Shown here: in pieces, positions 43,135-50,845 of the stretch | Layout of the letters: every line of letters starts with the position of its first letter | How positions within the stretch are numbered: the first letter of the stretch is position 1 | NCBI RefSeq assembly: GCF_030812215.1 | Contig: NZ_JAUSSG010000003.1 | Coordinates: 496,001-560,000 of the forward strand | Origin: Variovorax boronicumulans | GTDB taxonomy: Bacteria; Pseudomonadota; Gammaproteobacteria; Burkholderiales; Burkholderiaceae_C | Direction of reading: 5' to 3' | DNA length: 64,000 nucleotides | Notes under the pieces: generated by a model | Databases searched by the model: none | What the model was told of the DNA's origin: nothing | Seen by the model: only the letters and a program-made list of their open reading frames with translations | Program-made: the position numbers and the translations under genes

Positions 43135-44148
43135 ATGACCACGTCCCGCCGTCTCCCCCTCCAACTCGCCGTCCTCGCCTCCGTCCTCACGCTGTGCGGC
43201 GCCTCCTTCGCACAGCAAACCAAGGAACTCACCTTCGCCCACCAGGACATGCTGGTCCCCCTGCGCCTGGTCATGGAATCCGGCGAGGTCGAGAAAGCCA
43301 CCGGCTACAAGATCAACTGGCGCATGTTCTCCGGCGGCGGCGACGTCATCCGCGCGATGGCTTCAGGCGACGTGCAGATGGGCGAAACCGGCTCCAGCCC
43401 GCTCACCGCGGCAGCCAGCCAGGGCCAGGACATCAAGCTCTTCTGGATTTCGGCCGACATCGCCAACGCCGAGGCGCTCATCGCCCGCAACGCGTCGGGC
43501 ATCAACAGCATGAAGGACCTCGCGGGCAAGAAGGTGGCCACGCCCTTCGTCTCGACCGCGCACTACCAGCTCATGGCCGGCATGAAGATGGACGGCGTCG
43601 ACCCCAAGAGCGTCAACGTGATGAACATGCGCCCGCCGGAAATCGCCGCCGCCTGGGAGCGCGGCGACATCGACGCCACCTTCATCTGGGACCCGGTGCT
43701 CTCCAAGATCAAGGGCACGGGCAAGACCATCGCCACCTCGGGCAGCATCGGCAAGCGCGGCGCGCCGACCTTCGAAGGCATCGTCGTCAACGCCAAGTGG
43801 GCCGCGGCCAATGAGCCTTTCATGATCGCGTTCGTCAAGGCACTGAACCGCGCCAACGAGGAATACAAGGCCACCGGCAAGAGCTGGACGCCCGATTCGC
43901 CACAGACCAAGGCCATGGCCAAGTGGACCAAAGCCGACCCGAAGGACGTGGGCGCGGCCATGGCGCTCTACACCTTCCCGACCATGGCCGAGCAGGTCTC
44001 GCCCACATGGCTGGGCGGCGGCGCGGCCAAGGCGATGGCAGGCACTGCGGCCTTCCTGAAAGAGCAAGGCCGCGTGCAGGAAGTGAAGCCCGACTACGGC
44101 GCGTACGTGACCACCGTGTACGTCGACAAGGCGATGGCCAGCAAGTAA
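43135..44148 (+). CDS. tauA: Taurine-type ABC transporter substrate-binding protein
   Basis: 337 residues with signal peptide (LQLAVLASVLTLCGASFAQQ) and GGAG at 43124-43127 before the ATG. The TauA-like core reads FAHQDMLVPLRLVMESGEVEKATGY, MGETGSSPLTAAASQG, WERGDIDATFIWDPVLSKIK and MAKWTKADPKDVGAAM. TauA binds taurine in the periplasm. It begins a three-gene transporter operon; the partner dioxygenase gene tauD is not present here. Related alkanesulfonates or amines are alternative ligands. Confidence 0.85.
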   Translation: MTTSRRLPLQLAVLASVLTLCGASFAQQTKELTFAHQDMLVPLRLVMESGEVEKATGYKINWRMFSGGGDVIRAMASGDVQMGETGSSPLTAAASQGQDIKLFWISADIANAEALIARNASGINSMKDLAGKKVATPFVSTAHYQLMAGMKMDGVDPKSVNVMNMRPPEIAAAWERGDIDATFIWDPVLSKIKGTGKTIATSGSIGKRGAPTFEGIVVNAKWAAANEPFMIAFVKALNRANEEYKATGKSWTPDSPQTKAMAKWTKADPKDVGAAMALYTFPTMAEQVSPTWLGGGAAKAMAGTAAFLKEQGRVQEVKPDYGAYVTTVYVDKAMASK

Positions 44149-44163
44149 GCAAGCAGTACCGAG

Positions 44164-44952
44164 ATGCCCACGCTCGACATCCGCGACCTCACGGTCAACT
44201 ACGCCGTCAAGGGCGGCACGCTGCAGGCGCTGGCGCCCGTCAACCTCACGATGCACGACGGCGATTTCGTCGTCGCGCTCGGTGCTTCGGGCTGCGGCAA
44301 GACGACGCTGCTCAACAGCATCGCGGGCTTCCTGCCGCCATCGACCGGCGAGATTCTTCTGGACGGCAAGCCCGTGGTCGGCCCCGGCGCCGACCGCGGC
44401 GTCGTGTTCCAGAAACACGCGCTCATGCCCTGGCTCAACGTGCGAGACAACGTGGCGCTGGGCCTGCGCCTGGCCGGCATGGGCAAGGCCGAACGCGACC
44501 GCATCGCCGAGGACAAGCTCGCGCTCGTCGGTCTGCAGCAGTACGCCGACCGCGCGGTGTACGAGCTCTCGGGCGGCATGCAGCAGCGCGTGGGCATTGC
44601 GCGCGCCCTTGCCAGCGACCCGGCCGTGCTGCTGATGGACGAGCCCATGGGCGCGCTCGATGCGTTCACGCGCGAGCAGGTGCAGGAGATCCTGCTCAAG
44701 GCCTGGTCCAAGTCGAACAAGATGGTGTTCTTCATCACCCACTCGGTGGAAGAGGCGCTGTTCCTCGCCACGCGCCTCATCGTGATGAGCCCCAGCCCGG
44801 GCCGCATCTCGCATGTCTACGACAACGTGCCGTTCTCGCGCCAATACCTCTCGCACGGCGATTCGCGCAAGGTGAAGTCCGAGCCCGAATTCATCCGCAT
44901 GCGCGAAGAGGTCTTGTCGATCATTCACCATCGCGAGGCCGCCCATGCCTGA
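44164..44952 (+). CDS. tauB: Taurine-type ABC transporter ATP-binding protein
   Basis: 262 residues. Walker A is [11 protein letters not shown], the signature [16 protein letters not shown] and Walker [13 protein letters not shown], with the H-loop [39 protein letters not shown] matches the TauB subgroup well. It lies 15 bases after tauA and overlaps tauC by 8 bases. It supplies ATP hydrolysis for taurine or a similar sulfonate. Confidence 0.9.
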   Translation: MPTLDIRDLTVNYAVKGGTLQALAPVNLTMHDGDFVVALGASGCGKTTLLNSIAGFLPPSTGEILLDGKPVVGPGADRGVVFQKHALMPWLNVRDNVALGLRLAGMGKAERDRIAEDKLALVGLQQYADRAVYELSGGMQQRVGIARALASDPAVLLMDEPMGALDAFTREQVQEILLKAWSKSNKMVFFITHSVEEALFLATRLIVMSPSPGRISHVYDNVPFSRQYLSHGDSRKVKSEPEFIRMREEVLSIIHHREAAHA

Positions 44953-45841
44953 GGTCACCATCGCATCGCCCAATGCTGTTGCCGTTGCTGCCATGACGCC
45001 GCCTTCGAAACCCGCCGCATCGCCGCCGCCCGCACCCGGCGCCAAGCTCAAGACCAGCGCCTTCAAGGTGCCGGGCGAGGGCTCCAGCGTCGTCATCAGC
45101 GTGGTCACCGTCGTGGCGCTGGTCGTGCTGTGGTTCGTTGTCACCAACATGGGGTGGGTCAAGCCGCTCTTCCTGCCGACGCCGCAGGCCGTGTTCCAGC
45201 AGTTCTACGAATACCTCACCGGCCAGGCCAACGACAAGCCGCTGTGGCAGCACTTCCTGGCGAGCATGTTCCGCGTGTTCTCGGCCTTCTTCCTCGCGTG
45301 CGCCACCGCCATTCCCGTTGGCATCGCGATGGGCATGAGCCGCTTCTGGCGCGGCATCTTCGATCCGCCGCTGGAGTTTTACCGGCCGCTGCCGCCGCTT
45401 GCGTACCTGCCGCTCATCATCATCTGGTTCGGCATCGACGAACTGCCCAAGGTGCTGCTGATCTTCTTGAGCTGCTTCGCGCCGCTGGCCCTCGCCGCGC
45501 GCTCGGGCATGCGCAGCGCATCACAAGAGCAGATCAATGCCGCGTACTCGATGGGCGCGAGCTACATGCAGGTGATTCGCCATGTCATATTGCCTTCGGC
45601 GCTGCCCGACATCCTCGTGGGCATGCGCATCGCCATCGGCTTCGGCTGGACCACGCTGGTGGCCGCCGAGATGGTCGCGGCCAACATGGGCCTGGGTCAG
45701 ATGGTGCTGAACGCGTCGAACTTCCTGCGCACCGACATCGTCATCATGGGCATCATCGTCATTGGCGTGGTGGCGTATCTTTTCGACCTGCTGATGCGGT
45801 GGCTCGAGCGACGCCTGGTGCCATGGAAAGGGCGCATGTAG
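44945..45841 (+). CDS. tauC: Taurine-type ABC transporter permease
   Basis: 298 residues with a Pro/Ala-rich N-terminal tail (~45 residues), then six helices. The EAA loop reads [23 protein letters not shown], and [22 protein letters not shown] is the family-typical segment before it. It overlaps tauB by 8 bases. Its last 83 bases overlap the 3' end of the opposing LysR gene, so the two transcripts are antisense to each other at their ends. Confidence 0.9.
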   Translation: MPEVTIASPNAVAVAAMTPPSKPAASPPPAPGAKLKTSAFKVPGEGSSVVISVVTVVALVVLWFVVTNMGWVKPLFLPTPQAVFQQFYEYLTGQANDKPLWQHFLASMFRVFSAFFLACATAIPVGIAMGMSRFWRGIFDPPLEFYRPLPPLAYLPLIIIWFGIDELPKVLLIFLSCFAPLALAARSGMRSASQEQINAAYSMGASYMQVIRHVILPSALPDILVGMRIAIGFGWTTLVAAEMVAANMGLGQMVLNASNFLRTDIVIMGIIVIGVVAYLFDLLMRWLERRLVPWKGRM

Positions 45842-46781
45842 CAGCGGACGGCATGACGGGCGACGCGGGCGGCATCGCCGGCATCGCGGGCGGGTCGCCG
45901 TGCTGCGCCATCGACTGTTCCAGGAAATCGAGCATCGCTCGCATCGCCGCGCTGTTGTGGCGGCGCTGCGAGTACGCGGCATACAACCAGTGGTCGCGCG
46001 GCATGTGCTCGCGCAGCACCGGCACCAGCGCACCGCGCTCCAGGTGCGATTGCGCCAGCGGCTCCGGCACATAGGCCACGCCCACGCCGCGCAGCGCCAG
46101 CTCGATGAGCGCCACCGCGTCGTTGGCCTCCATGCGGCTGTGCACCGGCACGTCGTATGCCTCGCCGTCGGTCACGAAGGGCAGGTGCGTGGACGGCTTG
46201 AGCGAATAGCTCAGCACGTCGTGCCGTGCCAGGTCTTCGGGCAGCTGCGGAATGCCGCGCCGCGCCCAGTAGGCGGGCGACGCGCACACCACCATCTCGA
46301 ACTGCACCAGCCGGCGCACGATGAGGTTCATGTCGTCGATGCGCCCGCCCGTCAGGTGGATGTCGATGCCTTGCTCGATCAGGTCGATCTCGCTGTTGGT
46401 GAAGACGAGGCTCACATACACCTCGGGATAGAGGCGGATGAATTCGGCGATCACGTCGGACATCCAGCCCGCGATCATTCCGTTGGGCGCGCTCATGCGC
46501 AGCCGCCCGCGCGGCGTGGAGCCGTGGCCCTGCAGGTCGTTGAGCGTGTTCTCGGCCATCGCCACCAGCTCGGTGCTGCGGTCGAGCAGCACCTGGCCTG
46601 CGTCGGTGAGGCTCAGCGAGCGGGTGGAGCGGTTGAGCAGGCGCACGCCGCTGCGCGTTTCGAGCTCGGCCACATAGCGGCTGACGGTGGCCTTGGACAT
46701 GCCGAGCGAATCGGCAGCGCGGGAGAAGCTACGGCGGAACGCAACTTCGCGAAATGTTTTGATGAGGTCGAGGCCGTCCAT
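45759..46781 (-). CDS. LysR-family transcriptional regulator
   Basis: 340 residues. The N-terminal winged helix reads RRSFSRAADSLGMSKATVSRYVAELE, and an effector domain of LysR type follows (YPEVYVSLVFTNSEIDLIEQGIDI, VGVAYVPEPLAQ). It most resembles the CrgA/DhcR group. The final ~40 residues are low-complexity Pro/Ala/Met and lie opposite tauC. It faces tauABC tail to tail, so it is not in the classical divergent position; a link to tau control is possible but not shown. Confidence 0.88.
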   Translation of the reverse strand: MDGLDLIKTFREVAFRRSFSRAADSLGMSKATVSRYVAELETRSGVRLLNRSTRSLSLTDAGQVLLDRSTELVAMAENTLNDLQGHGSTPRGRLRMSAPNGMIAGWMSDVIAEFIRLYPEVYVSLVFTNSEIDLIEQGIDIHLTGGRIDDMNLIVRRLVQFEMVVCASPAYWARRGIPQLPEDLARHDVLSYSLKPSTHLPFVTDGEAYDVPVHSRMEANDAVALIELALRGVGVAYVPEPLAQSHLERGALVPVLREHMPRDHWLYAAYSQRRHNSAAMRAMLDFLEQSMAQHGDPPAMPAMPPASPVMPSAATCALSMAPGVARATASAGRKDTPPRQ

Positions 46782-46938
46782 GACTGGCGCATTGTTCCAG
46801 CATCGGGGGAGGGGCCATGGACCGTAGGGGCATCCCGGGTTGACGGGCCCGGCTGGCGAGTACTGCGTGGCTATACTGCGCCGGTCATGTCAGAAAAAGG
46901 CGTGATCGGGATTGGTCTCCTGAAGCATCTCTGCGACG

Positions 46939-46972
46939 AAAGCCGCAGTCACCCCGCAGGGTCTGCGGCTTT
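46939..46972 (+). terminator. Strong hairpin upstream of the C4-like RNA
   Basis: AAAGCCGCAG (46939-46948) and CTGCGGCTTT (46963-46972) are perfect reverse complements with a 14-base loop. The stem ends in TTTGTCGTT, a weak U-rich tail. It may be a leaky terminator or attenuator inside the leader transcript. Confidence 0.4.
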
Positions 46973-46981
46973 GTCGTTCGT

Positions 46982-47083
46982 GCCTCCAGTTTTGGCGGCT
47001 CGACGGGCGGGCGCAAGCCCGGCCGGTTCTCGCAAGAGGTGCCCGGTAGACCAACCCGTCGAGCTGCCGCCTCCGATTGGTCT
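46982..47083 (+). ncRNA. Structured RNA resembling the phage C4 antisense RNA
   Basis: An outer stem, GGCGGCTCGACGGG (46994-47007) with CCCGTCGAG(CT)GCCGCC (47055-47071), encloses two small hairpins with GCAA loops (CGGGC/GCCCG and CTC/GAG). Two single-stranded segments have perfect 7-base complements outside: GCCTCCA (46982-46988) with the ribosome site TGGAGGC (47116-47122), and AGACCAA (47048-47054) with TTGGTCT (47077-47083, also 46912-46918). This layout is that of C4 antisense RNAs, which block an upstream or downstream message. The identification is by eye and not covariance-tested. Confidence 0.45.
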
Positions 47084-47127
47084 CGGGAGTGGTGGTTTCA
47101 GCAAACCGCACCTCTTGGAGGCCATGT

Positions 47128-47421
47128 ATGGCTCACGCTCCCTCGTTCCCTGAATCTTTTGAAACCCCCAGCGCTGGATTGCTTGCGCTGCGGGCTTGCG
47201 ATGACATCGACAGTCTTCGCGTGGTGCAGCGCGCGTATGCGTGTCTTGAAAAACTCATCGGGTCGCAGCACACGAGCGATACGGAAGAGCTTCACCCGGA
47301 TCGCACGGAGCTCAGTGCGTTGGTGGGGCTGGTTAACGAGGAGTTGCTGCGGCGAATTGAAACGGCCGATGCGACGGTTCAGTCGCTGCGTGTCGCCTTG
47401 AGTGAAGGCGGTGCGCGATAA
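47128..47421 (+). CDS. Small protein of phage-associated (DUF3077-like) type
   Basis: 97 residues; the ATG at 47128 has TTGGAGG at 47115-47121. The sequence begins MAHAPSFPESFETPSAGLLA, in the manner of small DUF3077-like proteins I associate with prophage-derived loci (tentative). The rest is helical with many Leu, Glu and Asp residues. No catalytic motif is visible. Expression may be held down by the structured RNA upstream, part of which is complementary to this ribosome site. Confidence 0.55.
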   Translation: MAHAPSFPESFETPSAGLLALRACDDIDSLRVVQRAYACLEKLIGSQHTSDTEELHPDRTELSALVGLVNEELLRRIETADATVQSLRVALSEGGAR

Positions 47422-47531
47422 GGCGATCAACGCCAAGGCTCGATGCGCGCCAGTCAAAGGCCGCTGTGGATGCGGCTGAAAAATCAACTTTCCATGCAGA
47501 GGCTCGAAACGAGAGTCTTGCTTCGGAAAAC

Positions 47532-47550
47532 GCCGGCCGTGGCGGCCGGC
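47532..47550. terminator. GC-rich hairpin between the small gene and the AT-rich island
   Basis: GCCGGCC (47532-47538) and GGCCGGC (47544-47550) pair across five bases. It lies about 110 bases after the small gene and just past the end of the leftward membrane-protein gene. No U-run is seen, so the terminator role is uncertain. Confidence 0.3.
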
Positions 47551-47596
47551 GCACCCGGTGCTCGGCAGCGTCGGTGACTCGCCTTGCAACTGGGTT

Positions 47597-47935
47597 CTAG
47601 AACGTCTCCCGCCCCGGGCACCTTGGGGAAAAAACATAAAAGCGCAGTAGCCAAATTGCCACAAGCCCCAAACCGACCCAAAGAAAGAAATGAATCTTTC
47701 TCGCCCGAATTGAAAGTGCAACTGCCGCAACAAGAAAAGGAAGCAGGAAGGAAAAAGAAATAAATTCAGACGATCCTTCGCCGTCATCAAGTGGCAGCGT
47801 GCAAAAAGTGAGCGCATCTTCACGCATTGCAGGATCGCTCAACATCCATTCGTATTTGTTTTTCGGCAAACCAAAAATCACCAGAATACAAAAAGCCGAA
47901 TAAATTGCGCCAAAAGATAATAAAACTTTTCGCAT
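47597..47935 (-). CDS. Small membrane protein, candidate immunity protein
   Basis: 112 residues with three hydrophobic segments (about residues 5-23, 57-77 and 83-102). The codon use is AT-rich compared with the rest of the window, like the gene before it, from which it is only three bases away. No family is recognised. Small membrane or periplasmic proteins placed directly after a peptidoglycan hydrolase gene often protect the producer, so I infer an immunity role. Confidence 0.55.
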   Translation of the reverse strand: MRKVLLSFGAIYSAFCILVIFGLPKNKYEWMLSDPAMREDALTFCTLPLDDGEGSSEFISFSFLLPFLVAAVALSIRARKIHFFLWVGLGLVAIWLLRFYVFSPRCPGRETF

Positions 47936-47938
47936 TTT

Positions 47939-48643
47939 TCAGAAACTCTTGAGTAGCGAGGCAATGTGCTGCTTGTGTCGAATCATGGTTCGCCCATATG
48001 AAGAGTAAACCCTTTTTGAATTTCCAGGTGCTTGAAGATTCGAATCGACTATGTCTGCCAGGGCACGCTGGGTTCCTCTGTTGTAACGGGAGCCTGCAAC
48101 AATAAATTGTTCGTCTGAAAGATTGGCGGTGTCTGCATCTGGATAGTCGTAGTGGATCAATCCATGCAGATGTTTCGCCACAATGTCCAAATTAAACGCA
48201 TCCTTCTTCAAACAGGAAATGATGCGCAAGCTATCTCCAAAACTCAAGGCTGCGGGGTTCATGCCGAGTTCTTCTGCAACTGCGCGCAGCTGAATGCTCA
48301 CAGCGCCAAATGAAGTTTCCAGCGGCGGCTTGCCGGTGATGGTCAAGTGTCGATTTACCCAATCGGAGCCACTCCAGTCGATGGCCCGAAGAAAAAATGC
48401 GTAGTCCTTCCATCCGTCTGGTTTACCGCCTACCTCAATCCAGGCAACGCTTGCCAATAGCTGCGGAGAAATTTTGTGTTTGCTTGCGCTGTTAATAATT
48501 TTTTGCCGATTGAAAATTATCCAGCTATCCTTGTACCTGTTCAGCGATGGGGCACCTCCGCCGAACTTCCATGTTAAAGCGTCAAATGTTGTCCATTTGG
48601 GATGGGTAACTTCATCTGGCGCGCAGTAATTCAATGGTTTCAT
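47939..48643 (-). CDS. Lysozyme/lytic-transglycosylase-like protein, candidate interbacterial toxin
   Basis: 234 residues, no signal peptide. The core looks like a transglycosylase/muramidase: KHKISPQLLASVAWIEVGG with probable catalytic Glu 70, FGAVSIQLRAV after it, and SRYNRGTQRALADI in the place of the family's xYNAG segment. The sequence is AT-rich and atypical for the window. A cytoplasm-start peptidoglycan hydrolase with a small membrane protein downstream fits a secreted (for example type VI) effector with immunity. A gene for a carrier was not found. GGAGG precedes the ATG. Confidence 0.6.
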   Translation of the reverse strand: MKPLNYCAPDEVTHPKWTTFDALTWKFGGGAPSLNRYKDSWIIFNRQKIINSASKHKISPQLLASVAWIEVGGKPDGWKDYAFFLRAIDWSGSDWVNRHLTITGKPPLETSFGAVSIQLRAVAEELGMNPAALSFGDSLRIISCLKKDAFNLDIVAKHLHGLIHYDYPDADTANLSDEQFIVAGSRYNRGTQRALADIVDSNLQAPGNSKRVYSSYGRTMIRHKQHIASLLKSF

Positions 48644-49007
48644 TTTTTTCCTCCCCTTTTGGTTTGCAAAGCTCTATCGAGTTTTTAGTGCTGATGTGTG
48701 AAGCGGCACGGCTTCTGCGTCAACGGTACAACGGGGTGTGGGTTTTCCATTGAGATCTGAATGTCCTTGTTTGACATCTATCGATGCAACTGTGATTTTT
48801 ATGGAGTTTCCTGATTGAATGTGTTGTTCGCCGACACGGGTGAAATGGGTGCCGAAACGTCTCTATTCATCAATTAATGACGGCGTCTTGTTTAAAGCGG
48901 ACGACAGTGACACTGGCATCAATGGCTCTGCCCTCATCCAAACGCCATTCCCCTGCGTACATCTCCCAACAGCACCCACCCCGACGTGCTCTTCGAGGAG
49001 AACCCCC
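48644..49007. other. 364-base AT-rich gap with a gene remnant
   Basis: Holds a decayed leftward reading frame (48674-48862 and an in-frame extension beyond a stop) and the leader of the methyltransferase gene with GAGGAG at 48995-49000. No other feature is seen. Confidence 0.5.
48674..48862 (-). pseudogene. Decayed C-terminal gene fragment upstream of the lysozyme-like gene
   Basis: A stop-to-stop frame of 62 codons without a start, ending TPRCTVDAEAVPLHTSALK before its stop. Above an in-frame TAG at 48863-48865 the same frame continues protein-like (MPVSLSSALNKTPSLIDE). The composition matches the AT-rich island. It looks like the end of a gene that was part of the same unit, possibly a carrier or structural protein. 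The family is not recognised. Confidence 0.3.
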
Positions 49008-50051
49008 GTGCCCCAAGACCTCACCTCCGCCCTCCACTGGGCAGAAAAAGGCCTGATCCCCGACCCCTTCCTCCGCCGAGGCATCCGCCGCCTCCTCAAG
49101 GACCGCCTGACAGAGTTGCAGGCCGGCAACCCCTTGGCCGTCGCCGACCTCACCCAGGCCTTCCTCACCCAGATGCGCTCATCCAACCTCGCACCCCTCC
49201 CAGAAAAAGCCAACGAACAACACTACGAAGTCCCCGCCGCCTTCTTCGCTGAGGTTCTGGGAAACCACCGCAAGTACAGCAGCTGCTACTGGCCCGAAGG
49301 CACCCACACCCTCGAACAAGCCGAATCCGCCGCCCTCACCGCCACCTGCGAACGCGCCGGCCTCATCGACGGCCAGGACGTCATGGAGCTGGGCTGCGGC
49401 TGGGGCTCCCTCACCCTCTGGATGGCCGCGAAGTACCCGAACAGCCGCATCACGGCCCTGTCCAACTCCAACTCCCAACGCGAATACATCGAAGCCCAGG
49501 CCGCGCAGCGAGGCCTCGCCAACGTCCGCGTGCTCACCCGCGACATCAACGCCTTCGACACCGACGAGCGCTTCGACCGCATCGTCTCCGTCGAAATGTT
49601 CGAGCACCTGCGCAACTGGCCGCAGGCCTTCGCCAACGTCGCGCGCTGGCTCAAGCCTGAGGGCCGTTTCTTCATGCACGTCTTCGCCCACCGCGAAGCG
49701 CCGTACCCGTTCGAGGTGCGCGACGCGAGCGACTGGATGAGCAAGTACTTCTTTTCCGGCGGCATGATGCCCAGCGACGATCTCGCGCTGCACTGCCAGG
49801 ACGACCTGCGCCTCTTGCGCCGCTGGCGCTGGGAGGGCAGCCACTACCAGCGCACGGCCGAGGCGTGGCTGCGCAACATGGACGCGCGCCGCGACCAGCT
49901 GCGCCCGCTGTTCCAGGCCACCTACGGCGCCGAGGCCAACGTGTGGTGGACGCGTTGGCGGCTGTTCTTCATGTCGGTGGCGGAGCTGTTCGGCTTCGAT
50001 CGCGGGCAGCGCTGGTGGGTGAGCCACTACCTCTTCGAGCGCCGCGCATGA
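49008..50051 (+). CDS. Cyclopropane-fatty-acid-synthase-like SAM methyltransferase
   Basis: 347 residues from a GTG with GAGGAG seven bases upstream. The CFA pattern is clear: QHYEVPAAFFAEVLG, YSSCYWPEGTHTLEQAE, SAM motif I VMELGCGWGSLTLWMA, then EMFEHLRNW and a C-terminal SHYQRTAEAWLRNMD. The usual N-terminal domain of CFA synthase is shortened. It probably methylates unsaturated acyl chains of membrane lipids. It overlaps the DUF1295 gene by 4 bases. The early codons are rich in C and A, unlike the middle of the gene. Confidence 0.88.
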   Translation: MPQDLTSALHWAEKGLIPDPFLRRGIRRLLKDRLTELQAGNPLAVADLTQAFLTQMRSSNLAPLPEKANEQHYEVPAAFFAEVLGNHRKYSSCYWPEGTHTLEQAESAALTATCERAGLIDGQDVMELGCGWGSLTLWMAAKYPNSRITALSNSNSQREYIEAQAAQRGLANVRVLTRDINAFDTDERFDRIVSVEMFEHLRNWPQAFANVARWLKPEGRFFMHVFAHREAPYPFEVRDASDWMSKYFFSGGMMPSDDLALHCQDDLRLLRRWRWEGSHYQRTAEAWLRNMDARRDQLRPLFQATYGAEANVWWTRWRLFFMSVAELFGFDRGQRWWVSHYLFERRA

Positions 50052-50845
50052 CGAGCGCAGTCGGCATCGCATTCGCGGGATTGGCGTGGACCGCGCTGGT
50101 CGTGCTGCTGACCTGGCTCGCCAGCCTTGTGCGGCATGACGTGAGTCTCGTGGACCGCGTCTGGTCCGTCTGCATCGTGGGCGCGGGGCTCGTTTACTTC
50201 GCGCTGCTGCCGGGCCACACGGCGCGCGGCCTGTGCATGGCGGTGCTGGGCACGGCGTGGGCGGTGCGGCTTTGCCTCTACATCACCTGGCGCAACTGGG
50301 GGCACGGCGAAGACCGCCGCTACCAGGCGATGCGCGCGCGCAACCAGCCGGGCTTCGCGTTCAAGAGCCTGTACCTCGTGTTCGCGCTGCAGGCGGTGCT
50401 CGCGTGGATCGTCTCCGCGCCGTTCCTGCCGGGCATGGCGGCGGCGCAGCCGATGGGATGGATCGACCTCGCCGGCATCGTGCTCGCGCTGTTCGGCCTT
50501 TTCTTCGAGGCCATCGGCGACGCGCAGATGGCGCGCTTCAAGGCCGACCCCGCGAACGAAGGCAAGCTGATGGACCGCGGCCTCTGGCGCTACACGCGCC
50601 ACCCCAACTACTTCGGCGAGGCCAGCGTCTGGTGGGGCCTGTGGCTCATCGCCATGGCGGGCGCAGGCTGGAGCGGCGCGTGGACCGTCGTCTCGCCGCT
50701 GCTCATGACCTGGCTGCTGCTGAAGGTGTCGGGCGTACGCATGCTCGAAGCCGACATTGGCGAGCGCCGCCCCGCGTACCGCGCGTACATCGCGCGCACC
50801 AACGCGTTCGTGCCGGGGCCGGTGCGCAAGGACGAGACACCATGA
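50048..50845 (+). CDS. DUF1295 membrane protein (steroid 5-alpha-reductase-like)
   Basis: 265 residues with six to seven hydrophobic segments. The C-terminal part carries the isoprenylcysteine-methyltransferase/5-alpha-reductase pattern: GLWRYTRHPNYFGEASVWWGLWL and RRPAYRAYIARTNAFVPGP. Such proteins reduce or modify lipids with NADPH or SAM in the membrane. The ATG overlaps the methyltransferase stop (ATGA), and its own stop overlaps the next start in the same way, so the three products are made together. Confidence 0.88.
   Translation: MTSAVGIAFAGLAWTALVVLLTWLASLVRHDVSLVDRVWSVCIVGAGLVYFALLPGHTARGLCMAVLGTAWAVRLCLYITWRNWGHGEDRRYQAMRARNQPGFAFKSLYLVFALQAVLAWIVSAPFLPGMAAAQPMGWIDLAGIVLALFGLFFEAIGDAQMARFKADPANEGKLMDRGLWRYTRHPNYFGEASVWWGLWLIAMAGAGWSGAWTVVSPLLMTWLLLKVSGVRMLEADIGERRPAYRAYIARTNAFVPGPVRKDETP

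Larger units (their letters stand above)
46782..47127. other. 346-base leader region with several RNA hairpins
   Basis: No gene is supported. A TATACT at 46872-46877 could be a -10 element, with no good -35. From 46910 the region holds a repeated GATTGGTCTC (46910-46919 and 47075-47084), a hairpin (46939-46948 with 46963-46972) and a three-way structure (46994-47071), then the ribosome site of the next gene. Confidence 0.6.

Noticed and set aside
42344..43138. Short open frames within the inverted-repeat region
   Set aside because: They arise from the repeat arms, share the same peptide in both orientations and lack ribosome sites or coding-like codon use.
45900..47153. Rightward 417-codon frame over the LysR gene and the leader region
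   Set aside because: Most of it is antisense to LysR. Its last part crosses the RNA structure and the real start of the small gene lies in another frame.
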